64,000 bases of DNA from assembly GCA_949752735.1 (NCBI GenBank), contig OX457037.1, positions 40,258,996 through 40,322,995 of the forward strand, read 5' to 3'. How positions within the stretch are numbered: position 1 is the first letter of the stretch; each line of letters begins with the position of its first letter. Below the pieces are notes generated by a model. The model made no database searches, was not told the DNA's origin, and was given only the letters and a program-made list of their open reading frames with translations. The position numbers and the translations under genes are program-made. This document shows positions 55,213-64,000 of the stretch, piece by piece. This DNA comes from Lumbricus terrestris (lineage: Eukaryota > Annelida > Clitellata > Crassiclitellata > Lumbricidae).

Positions 55213-56910
55213 TCACATGGAAAAATAAAAATGTATCATCACAATCAAACCAGTGTTACAAGCGAGTTCCTGTCCTTCCAAATGACGTCCGCCACGATCC
55301 TTAAGGACAGTTACCCAGATGGCATCAAGTCCCAGACGGATGACTTCGTGTACTTTAGCTGTTACGACGATAAATTCCGGTTCTTTAATTGTTCCATCGG
55401 AGGAGGTCGACGGTAATGCCAAGTCGCCAGTCGTTTCAATCCTCACCGGAAGTGTCGGCTTCAGTAGTGCTGAACGAGGTACTTCGATGCCACGGCCGAA
55501 TCCGAAATTCTGGGCACCGAGGCAGGAGCTCATTCTCGCCGATTCCACGATGGGTGGCCACCGGGGAAAGATGTCGTCGCTTGGTCGAAGCGGGTCGGGG
55601 CAGCGGAGCGGGTCGAGCCAAACCCGGTTGTCGCTGTTGTCGTAGAACGCGCTCGGAGCGTAGGTCGGAGCAGGAGGTATCCACGAGACGTAAGGATAGT
55701 CAGGGCGAGAGCGCGGTTGCATCCAGTCGACCGTCGCCAACGCCGCTGATCCAGGATGAAGGTCAGGTCGAGCATAGTCTCGACCAACCAAGGTCGAAGT
55801 TGCTCGGCCGTCGAAAGCGCCGTCGGCCATCGACAGGTAGGTCGGCCTCCTCGACGTTGATTGCAGAGTGTCGACCAGGTTCGTCGCCGTTCCCACTCTC
55901 TGTTGGTCGACGTGAGCGAGCGATGAAGAGGCCAAAGGAAGTGGATTGACCTTATCACCCCCCTCCCGTGGCAATCTATTAGCGATCTGTCTGTTTGTTC
56001 TTACATTTCGAACCTCTGGTTGCTGTGCTGTTTGTATTCTTTGATCAATTATTCTAACAGTTTTATGCCTAGATTCCATTATCTTACTGATCTCAAGGTC
56101 TACGCTACCATCATCAGACATTATTTCCACATTATCAGCAAATTCTGTTAGTCTCCTCTCAGTTTCTCCCCTTTCCACCTTTCTTTCAAAAGACATTGCC
56201 ATTTCACCTCTTCCAACATCATCAGCTTCCTCCTCTAAACTATCATCACAAAAATCTCTAGAACCAATTTGTACCAGTACCCCACTTCTGGTACCAATTG
56301 TAACGCCCGCCCCTATCGGCCTAGCCGGAATCGCCACTTCCGGATCCTCGCCTAATGGGACCGCGTGCTGTTGTGGGTGATACAGGTAGTTCCTAGAGAT
56401 GGAGGGAGGACAGGAGGAGGTGACCTCTGGATTCGAATCCCAGCGATGAAATGACGGCCAGTTATCTCTGCGGCTTAATTCCCTGTAGGAAATTGGAGTT
56501 TTGCTTGATAGTCGTTCAATAGGCCTACCGGGGTTAGGCGGGAGAGAAGAGTCCTTGGGTCTAGCACCCGTACTTTCTGCCAGGCCGATGGTCAAATGGT
56601 AAGGTGCGTCCGCCATGATGAAAGCGGGGGACCTCAGTCCCGAGTTCAAACCCACAACAGATCTTATTATTGGCGATGATTTTAGCCTTTCTGGACGTGA
56701 CACAACCTCTGTCAGGGCTTCTCTAACTGTTGACTGTATCGCGAATATCGCTTCTTGTGTTTCCCTAGCGTGTTTCTGCATAGCTTCTTGGAAGGACCTA
56801 GCGTTAGTTTGCATAGATGAATGCATGGAAGCAATAGCCTCTAAAATCATTTCCAGTGATGGGGGAGGTCTTGAATGCTGTGCGGGAGTCGCAGCTCGGG
56901 AGTCCTCCAT
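55213..56910 (-). CDS. Gag-like ORF of the LTR retroelement, 565 aa, starting inside the LTR
   Basis: The ATG at 56910 lies 612 bp inside the 5' LTR, so about 200 residues are LTR-encoded and the rest is internal. The N-terminal region is Pro/Ser-rich, then a long helix likely to coil (SMQTNARSFQEAMQKHARET). The middle is charged (RGEMAMSFERKVERGETERR), and the last third is Pro/Tyr/Trp-rich (SWIPPAPTYAPSAFY). There is no CCHC knuckle, no protease DSG/DTG motif and no recognised fold. Calling it Gag is an inference from its position after the primer-binding region of an LTR element; it could be another element-encoded protein. The frame is uninterrupted. Confidence 0.6.
   Translation of the reverse strand: MEDSRAATPAQHSRPPPSLEMILEAIASMHSSMQTNARSFQEAMQKHARETQEAIFAIQSTVREALTEVVSRPERLKSSPIIRSVVGLNSGLRSPAFIMADAPYHLTIGLAESTGARPKDSSLPPNPGRPIERLSSKTPISYRELSRRDNWPSFHRWDSNPEVTSSCPPSISRNYLYHPQQHAVPLGEDPEVAIPARPIGAGVTIGTRSGVLVQIGSRDFCDDSLEEEADDVGRGEMAMSFERKVERGETERRLTEFADNVEIMSDDGSVDLEISKIMESRHKTVRIIDQRIQTAQQPEVRNVRTNRQIANRLPREGGDKVNPLPLASSSLAHVDQQRVGTATNLVDTLQSTSRRPTYLSMADGAFDGRATSTLVGRDYARPDLHPGSAALATVDWMQPRSRPDYPYVSWIPPAPTYAPSAFYDNSDNRVWLDPLRCPDPLRPSDDIFPRWPPIVESARMSSCLGAQNFGFGRGIEVPRSALLKPTLPVRIETTGDLALPSTSSDGTIKEPEFIVVTAKVHEVIRLGLDAIWVTVLKDRGGRHLEGQELACNTGLIVMIHFYFSM
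56280..56298 (-). other. Candidate primer-binding site
   Basis: Minus-strand ATTGGTACCAGAAGTGGGG starts at the base next to the 5' LTR. Its TGG opening is what is expected of a tRNA 3'-CCA complement; the tRNA was not identified. Confidence 0.5.
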
Positions 56911-58590
56911 AGTGTATTTTAGTTAAGCCTACTTGTTTTTCTAATACTAGCAATGAACAAAGTCGGTAATTTCAGTAATGTTTCTTATTATTGTCATTCG
57001 GTTAACTCCTCAAACAACAATAGTTACAACTTATACAATCACCAAGAACAACTTAAGCAATCAGAAATACTAGTATTGCAAACGACACATAGACCAGAGT
57101 ATCATCTATTGTTATTCCCGTTTCTTCTCTAAGTCCCCCAGGCCAATTTCGTCAATAGCCCAAATTCCTATCATCGATCGCTTTTAAACTAAACGTACCT
57201 CGATATCATTGGCTGGACATAAGGCTGAGAGAGGATGCGCGGAATCCGGAGACATACGTAGTTCCTGGATAGGCGTCGAGGAAGTATAGCGCCGAAAGGA
57301 GTCCGAAAAAGATTGACTTCCGTAGATTGGCGACGATATCCGCCGAACGAAAACAACCCGTCGAACTATATATTTATATCGATTAATTGACGCCTCATGG
57401 GCAAACAAACTTTCAGGCTATCGCCTAAGACACAACCGAACTTCAAGACGAAGATAAATTCGCTCAGCAGTAACGATTCGACGCAACACTGATACGTATT
57501 ACATTCCTCCGATCGAGGACAGAATCCGAAAGACTTTCAATAAAAATCGCAACGGCGCCTTTTAACTTCAGCGTCGAATTTAAGCTACTCCACTGAACAC
57601 TTCTCCACTCCGTCGACAAAGATCCACAATGTCATCTCCCCAATCGTCGACAGTGCGCATCTAACCTAACGTCGGACTCCCTCGGTCCGGATCTCCATTG
57701 TCTTACGTCGGACTCCCTCGGTCCGGATCTCCATTGTCTTCTCTCCCAACGTCGGATTCAAGCAACTCCACTGAGCGCTTCTCCACTCTGTCAAGATCTA
57801 CATTGTCGTCTCTTCTGCGCACTCTGTCGACAATGCGCGGCTTTATATAGAGCCTTCTGACGTCACCAACTGCGCATTTAAAAATCTACGCATTTAGGTA
57901 TACGTGGCAAGAACTGCGCAAAAGCATATACGCAGCAAAAATAGCTGCCAAGATCACGCCCACGTGTCTTTGTGTCTACCATCCTGTCTGTCGGACTGTA
58001 TCGGTCTCTCTCTCTATGCCCATTAAAACGCGCTATCCGACGACACACTAGGTCCTCCCTTTCTATCTTCCTTTGTATCTCTCTTTGTGATAGCGACTTC
58101 GCCTGGTGCCATCGCGTATATATACAACTATAGTATCCGTCACAGCGGTGGATTATACCAGCGTCTATGTCTGTTACTACAGAGCCTGTCTGTGTGACTA
58201 TGTCTGGTGTCGCTCCCTTTCTCTCTCTGGCCGATTCCCGACTATAGTAAGCGTGGGAAAAATTAGCGACTTATGACGACTGACTGCTGATCGCTCAGAT
58301 ACCGATTACCGCTATGTCGCGAACGATTAAGACGCGCTGGCCATGGTCCAATACGTATCAGTTGCCGACCGGAAGTAATTAAAACCCGATGGCAGAAACC
58401 CAATATATATTAGTCGCCGACCGCCGACGCATCGTCGCATATCGACACAAGATGGCGCATCGCGAGGCCATTAATTCGCGCTGGCCGCAATCCAATATAT
58501 ATAATAATATACCGATCACCCGAAGCGCAAATGGCGGATTCCAAAAATAACTATCGGAAGCCGTAACGTCACGTCATACGGGGCGTTACA
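56299..58590 (-). repeat. 5' LTR
   Basis: On the minus strand this is the upstream LTR. It contains a TATA-like CTATATAAAG (57850-57841), which could start transcription about 930 bp before the ORF's ATG at 56910. Length equals the other LTR (2292 bp). Confidence 0.9.
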
Positions 58591-58616
58591 CCAGTTGTCG
58601 TGGAACCGTGACAATC

Positions 58617-60074
58617 ACCACACCTTTTTTGCCCTGTGCTGAAATTTTTTTGCCACCTGACGGTGTTACTTCGGTTTAATAGAGCTCTATTATGCCAAAC
58701 AAATTTTTTCGAGAGCAACGGCCTCTGTTGTCATAAGCCCTTGTGAAATCTGGGTTCATCATCATTTCGGTTTAATGACATATTGATGACATATTGTAGG
58801 CTATACTTTGTTATCTGAGAGATTGCATGGTTGAATGACCTTAAAGTGACAGACAAAGCATGCTGGATTTGTAGAAATTGGAGAAGGAGAGATGGAGCAG
58901 TACAGAGAGAAGTGATTCGTGTACTTTCTAGACCGATGTCTATAGCAATACTTAATTAGGACATAGTCACATAGACACCTAACATTGGGCCATTTGAATT
59001 GAAGTAAAAGACATGCACAATTTGCACATGCGTCCTTAATTCATTGTAATGTTTGTAAACAGAACCACTGCAATACCTCTGCAGCCTACGTGAGTGATAA
59101 TAATAATTTATACACATGATTCAGCTAAATTAAAGGAAGTAGGGCTAAGCCTAGCTTGGTTTTTCAAACCGAATATTGCGAAGAATGGGAGAAGGATGAG
59201 AAGAAAGAGGAAGAGGATGGGGAGGGGTAGAAGAGGAGGAGAAGGAATCTGAGAATTCTTTTAAGAAGACAGATATTTGTAGCAGGTTATTCGATGAGGA
59301 TCGTAGCCGACAGTCCGGCATCACCAGGGTGAGACTTAATTGTTGGGGTGGGGGTTGAACCCGTCTTTCTTAGATACCCGTAGTAAAGTCTGTTTTTCAC
59401 ACAACTCCCAATGGATCATAGTCAACTCCTCAGTCATTTCTCAATTCTCGCACTGGACGTCACCTAGCTGTCCCTGCTGCTGCCCGAATGCAGAAGTCCG
59501 AGATATCTAGCCACATTGACAACAACGAAGCCACTTACGTCCGGGATGCATTTCTAAAGTTTTTGAGCTACCGTATAAATTTATTCTCTTAACTCCTAAT
59601 ATAGATCTCTCGTCTTGATGTGCAATTCGCGTTTTTTGGGCTACTTTTTCACCACATAACTGCGAAAAGTCAATGCTGGAATCTGGGGCAACCCTGATAG
59701 GCTGCGTTGCGAACTATTGGCTCGCGTTTAAAGGTTGTACAAATGGCATTGTATTTTTATGTTTGTGTTGGCCTATCGTAACTGGATAGGCCTATATTTT
59801 ATTTCTGCTAGCCATCGACAGTCGTCGTGGTTGCCACAACGGGTCTGCATTAAACCGAGAAGCAGTTTTTAAGCGCAAGACTGTGGGTGGGTCTATACTA
59901 TGGGAGTCAGTCATATGAATCGGAGTCTTGTGATCGATAGCGTGCGAACGACCTCGTGACTCATGGGCTGGGTCCTGCGAGTTTATATTAGAGCTCATGT
60001 GACGATCTAGGCACGGTATTATAAACCTTACAAACCTGATCATAGTCTGCCATTTGATTCATCAGGTGAATACG
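58617..60074. other. Intergenic region upstream of the second GH3 gene
   Basis: No gene recognised. A purine-rich tract of about 75 bases at 59179-59254 (AAGAATGGGAGAAGGATGAG and similar) is the only notable composition. The GH3 paralogue promoter should be in the last few hundred bases. Confidence 0.5.
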
Positions 60075-62053
60075 ATGGGTGGCAAGACGATGCTGCTGTT
60101 GCTTGCGGTCGGAATCTGCCTTCTGGTTGTTTTGCCAATCGAGGCGGAAAGGATTTTGTTCCGTGACCGCCATCGCTGGAATATAGAGGAAGAAGCGGAA
60201 AATGCAGAGACTTTCCCTTTTCAAGACCCAACTCTACCGTGGAATCAGAGGGTCGACGACCTGGTTTCGAGGCTTAGCGTTGAGGAAATTGTACCTCAAA
60301 CGAAGGCCGTGTACGGAGGAGAGACGCCAGCCATTGCTAGACTAAACATTAAGCCGTATATATGGATATCTGAATGCCTGCACGGAGAAGTGCGTACAAA
60401 CGGAACTGCGTTTCCAATGGCTATTGGGTTGGCAGCCTCTTTCAGGTAAGTCTCTAGCCGCCTAGTCCTAGCTATAGGATCGGCTACAAGATTCTTTAGT
60501 GGAAAGATCTTGGATCCACTAGGTGTAGCATTGGCCATGTATGGCATTGGCAATATAGTTAGGTACATAGCTAAGGCTAGATATGGAACTGACTCTGTAT
60601 AGCAATGGCTGTAGATATAACAGTGGTTAAGTAAAGCATTGGCTAGTTATTAGCACAATCACTAGCTACGTAATTATGACAACAAAATTCATCTTCAACA
60701 TTGTATGTCCGACGTGAATGCCAGTTAGATCTCTGACTACATGTAGCCAAATAATAATGTCATAGCCATATAGTTGAACCCGTTAACTACAATAAAGTGC
60801 GATGCTTTTACGTTGACGAGTTACGTAAAATACTGTATCTGACCATAGCATCATATAGTTAGACTTTTTCAATTTATCTGTTTATTTAACAGACTGGTTC
60901 AGCCAATTCTAAAACTAGGTTAACCCATTCGCTACCAGAGGTAAAAAATTCCTGTGACCCAAGTTATTAATTAAACAGACAGCGCAGCACCGCCGGATAT
61001 ATCCGGCGCATAGGGAATATGATTTATTTCCTCCACCGGATATATCCGGTGTCCTAGGTATCGAATGGGTTAAGATAGTTTCATGTGAAAATATTTGCTT
61101 TTGAATCCTTATTCAGCGGTCTACTTTTGTCATTTTATTTTTTAGTCCTGGTCTCATTTACGATGTGGCTGAGGCCATTTCCTACGAAGTACGAGCCAAT
61201 TGGAATGGAAATCGGAAGCAGGGAAAGTACGAGACGTATATAGGATTGAGCTGCTTCAGTCCAGTCATCAACATTTTGAGACACCCTCTCTGGGGCCGGA
61301 ATTCGGTAAACACTCCACTTTATTCGCTGTCTCTTCTACAGCTCATTAACATTTCGAGAATCAAGTGAAGCCATTTGCCTTTGTTTCTTGGAATTATCAC
61401 AAGTTCTAAAGTATTACCGGCTATGTTCAACCCTATTTCTTTATTCATTTGCAATGAATCCTGCAACACTGATGAATTCTAGGGCCTGTGGTTGCAGTTT
61501 AATCCTCTTCATGCCTAATCATTTTGTCTTGAGTTTTCAAACCACACTCTTGTTTTCCTCCAGTATTTAACACAGTAATTCTCTTGATGTCTATCCACAT
61601 GAAGAAGGGTTTGGCACTCTTCAATAAAAAGCAGAAGGTCAGCAGTAAATGCGAGATAGCTTCCCTCATTAGTCTCCAGGAGCATAGCCAGAAAACATTT
61701 TGGGGGAAGTGTTTCCATTTAGGAGATTTACAGTGAATAATTTAGTGCCCAGAACCTCCTAAATATACCCATTTTAGTCTCATGTAACTTAGAGTTATGA
61801 ATGATTGCACAATTCGTTCATCGTCTTTGTTTCCAGTTGAGTGACCTGCATTTAACTGCTGCTGTGATTTTCTCTTTTTTAGGAGACATACGGGGAGGAT
61901 CCATACCTTGCCGGAAAACTTGTCCAGGGATTTGTTCGCGGTCTTCAAGGCAATCACACACGCTACGTACGAGCTAACGCCGGTTGCAAACATTTTGACG
62001 CGCATGGTGGACCGGAGAATATTCCTGTTCCAAGAGAGAGCTTCGATGCCAAG
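60075..62053 (+). CDS. Second GH3 beta-xylosidase-like gene, partial (exons 1-3 in the window)
   Basis: Exons are 60075-60445, 61146-61305 and 61883-62053 (702 nt, 234 codons), after which the gene continues beyond the right edge. Lengths of exons 2 and 3 (160 and 171) and all phases equal those of the first GH3 gene. The encoded protein starts MGGKTMLLLLAVGICLLVVL (signal peptide), then ENAETFPFQDPTLPWNQRVD, GLSCFSPVINILRHPLWGR, and GCKHFDAHGGPENIPVPRES. A start at the internal Met (60090) is possible. No exon like VSMRDWRM...SFN was found before 64000, so the catalytic Asp exon lies outside. The third donor is GTCTGG, weaker than the paralogue's GTTAGT. Confidence 0.9.
60924..61069. mobile_element. 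TTAA-flanked piggyBac-type MITE (146 bp)
   Basis: TTAA at 60920-60923 and 61070-61073; inverted ends CCCATTCGCTACC and, inward from the right, CCCATTCGATACC. Two palindromes CCGGATATATCCGG lie inside. It is located in intron 1 of the second GH3 gene. Confidence 0.85.
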
Positions 62054-64000
62054 GTCTGGCTTGCAACAGAATCAAAAGCTTTCCTTTTCTTGTGTCGGTT
62101 ATTTCAGCATTTTGTTTAATAGACTTTTATATTTTTACAGTTTCTATTATGTATGGGGTCATTGCATAATTATGTAATGCTCGAGCTTAGGTGGGTGGGG
62201 TCATTGAAAATGTTACAAGACGTTACGTGGGTGGGTGGGTAGAGGGAGCTGAACGTTACGTGACACCTTTGCCAAAGTTAAGTTATAATTGAATTTAAAA
62301 TTGACATCGAATGACACTTTTGACATGATGTGATCGAAGCTTAAACTTCGTGACATTGATGTAGCCTGACTGCCTGAAACTTAACCAAAGTGGATCCTAT
62401 ATACGAGGAAAATCCGGGAGCAAACATGTGGTTATTTGAAATCACTTTGAATACCGGAGTGCAAATATTTCAATTATGATAACTTTGTGCAGCTTGCTCA
62501 CTGGGCTAAATGAAATAATCATGTATTGGATTGTTTAAATGGGCCTACTGGAACGAAACAGACAAATAGGCCTAGCGCCCTAGCATAACCATGCCACGCT
62601 TGTACCATAATACGGACGTATCTGGCTGTTTCTGGTAAACTTTTCAACAATTTAATTTGTCTTCTTCAGTGAATAAGCGCACACAGAATGCTAAGAAATA
62701 TATTCAGGGTTGGCGCGAAACTTTCATGTGACTAATTTGAGTCAGCGGCTTGACCACGGAGAAAGCACAAGCGCTGTATAAATGTGTAAAAGAAATAAAT
62801 GTAACGTGGTCGACCAGTTCAATGGAATATGATAAGGGGAGTGTGATTGTCAACATGTTAGCGGATAGGTTTTTGTAGTAAAAATTACGCATTTATTATT
62901 GGAGGGAAAGACGGCAAGTCTACGGCAGCACTGCCCCACTTTCAGAAAATGTTGAAGCTCGGGCTTTTTAAACTTATAGAAGAAACAAATATTTTTTCTG
63001 GGTGAAGACTTCTAATAGGTGGGAGAAGAAACTGTCAGCTAATGCCACTGAAAATAGTCCTAGGTTCTTTAAAATTAAGAAGCATGTCGATAATGAAAAT
63101 GCTCGAACTTGAGGCAAGTTCGAGCAAATTTGAGGCAAGTTCGAAGAAGCAAAACTGAAATTACTTCTGTGCAAGAACTGAATTGAGAACTGAAATTATT
63201 GTAAAAACTGAAATTGAAGTATAACTGAAATTTTTTGAAGAACTGCAATTGAACAAGAACTTAAATTGAAGACGTTCGAACTGAAAGAAGAAAAACAAAA
63301 ATTATTTACTGAAGTAAAATGTCACTGGTTGCAACCTAATAAATTAGTATCGCGAAACGCAACAAGCTCAGTCAACCCACATTCGATTTGTCATACAACG
63401 ATTTAAATAACCTTCAGTTAAATTCAATGTGCTGCCATCCGAAAAATCACCCACACTATGGTCATCAATAATCACCAGACCGACACGCCTCGTCGCACAC
63501 CTGGCTCTCCCGATTAGCAACCTCTTCCGCATACACGAGCACCTGCACTCGAGTAGTCACAGCTGTCAGCCACCTGTTCATTCATAGCCAGATCATTGAC
63601 CACCAATACAGATATAGTATACCCACAGGCAGACTGTCCATTAAACAGCAAAACACCTCACCATGCACAAACTTACATTCCACACGCACCTTGTTCCCAG
63701 TGGCGTAGCAAGGTCGTGGGGGACCCCTGTGTAGAGCTGAAGGGGTGGGCCCTTAAATGCTTGAAACCCCATTTGATTTCAGACAACAAAGCTGTGCAAA
63801 ACGCCTGTTTCCTTTACGAAATTTGCATATTTGTTACCAAAGTTAAATGAAAATAAACCAGCCAGATTTTTATTAATTTAACAAATTTATCTAATGAAAC
63901 ATATTCTTCTCCATATCAGCAGAGAAAAACTGAACTAGAACACCATACAAAAGTAGTCACAAAAATTGCTTCATCTCCTGAAGTGTTAATCATCAACCAC
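62054..64000. other. Intron 3 or downstream of the second GH3 gene
   Basis: No exon identified. Near 62160-62270 two copies of a GTTACGTG-containing GTGGGTGGG motif suggest an old DNA element. At 63101-63125 a 10-bp-armed hairpin (GCTCGAACTT) starts a low-complexity stretch of GAACTGAAATT words to about 63300. CAGTGGCGTAGCAAGG at 63699 looks like one end of a hAT-type element, with the other end not seen before the window edge. Confidence 0.4.

Larger units (their letters stand above)
50382..58590 (-). mobile_element. Non-autonomous LTR retroelement, 8.2 kb, with 2292-bp LTRs
   Basis: Two direct repeats, 50382-52673 and 56299-58590, have equal length and no difference that I could find. Read on the minus strand each starts TGTAACGCCCCG and ends GGCGTTACA (TG...CA with a short terminal inverted repeat). 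CCAG is duplicated at 50378-50381 and 58591-58594, a 4-bp duplication as in many Ty3-type elements. A candidate primer-binding site (ATTGGTACCAGAAGTGGGG) directly follows the 5' LTR, and a purine-rich GGTTGGGGGTAG directly precedes the 3' LTR. The 3.6-kb internal part has one ORF and no recognisable pol. Identical LTRs mean recent insertion. Confidence 0.9.
49787..58607. mobile_element. Mutator/foldback-like element split by an LTR retroelement
   Basis: The 9-bp direct repeat GTGACAATC occurs at 49778-49786 and 58608-58616. The ends are GGTGTCACGACAACTCGTC on the left and, inward from the right, GGTTCCACGACAACTGGTC. Both arms are built from short repeats of the kind GACAACTCGTCTACC, which is foldback-element architecture, and 9-bp duplications are typical of Mutator-like elements. 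Without the LTR element (50382-58590 plus one CCAG) it is about 600 bp and non-coding. Confidence 0.75.

Noticed and set aside
55389..55949. Plus-strand ORFs of 186, 108 and 103 codons over the LTR element, and minus-strand frames at 55436-55958
   Set aside because: They lie opposite or out of frame with the 565-codon ORF and have Arg/Ser-rich shadow composition.
50382..58590. Segmental duplication of 2.3 kb
   Set aside because: The two copies have TG...CA ends, a 4-bp flanking duplication, and adjacent primer and polypurine candidates, so they are LTRs.
62160..62270. Complete DNA transposon with GTGGGTGGG/GTTACGTG words
   Set aside because: No paired ends or target duplication were found; left as a possible old fragment.

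Overview
The window is animal nuclear DNA: AT-rich, with intron-split genes on both strands, GT-AG junctions, and many interspersed repeats. Three host genes can be followed exon by exon, and a fourth runs off the right edge. The host proteins resemble KLHL12, LSM1 and animal-type family-3 glycoside hydrolases. The repeat mix (tRNA-derived SINEs, CR1/L2-like, RTE-like and Penelope-like retroelements, hAT, piggyBac, mariner and Mutator-like elements) and the frequent TAGGCCTA-like words suggest a marine invertebrate. The sequence alone does not fix the species.

Region 1-16 kb holds no host gene that I can support. It is a graveyard of mobile elements: a tandemly repeated KDM3/JmjC-like fragment, LINE pieces, a Ty3-type gag fragment, two different piggyBac relics, a Penelope-like fragment and an apparently intact 3.4-kb hAT-like DNA transposon (8442-11843). 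That transposon has 8-bp target duplications and a 754-codon open frame, and it sits inside one of the piggyBac relics. The same relic was later hit by a small hAT element, and an inversion then flipped its 3' end.

Region 16.3-27.3 kb (minus strand) is a ten-exon KLHL12 orthologue, a CUL3 ubiquitin-ligase adaptor with BTB, BACK and six kelch repeats. All ten exons join in frame to 565 codons, except for one in-frame TAA at codon 248. Its introns carry a mariner-derived deletion element, two hAT-type MITEs, a tiny TTAA-flanked element nested in one of them, a 278-bp tandem duplication and a perfect 23-bp-armed hairpin.

Region 27.3-36.5 kb holds more LINE and SINE debris and a complete four-exon LSM1 gene (minus strand, 136 aa). 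LSM1 is divergently arranged with the first of two tandem GH3 beta-xylosidase-like genes (plus strand, ten exons, 749 aa, 36.5-48.9 kb). The second GH3 paralogue starts at 60.1 kb with the same intron positions and phases, and continues past the window.

Between the two GH3 genes (49.8-58.6 kb) lies a Mutator/foldback-like element with 9-bp target duplications. It is split by an 8.2-kb LTR retroelement with 2292-bp LTRs and a 4-bp target duplication. The element's only long ORF begins inside the LTR, and no protease, reverse transcriptase or integrase was recognised, so it looks non-autonomous.
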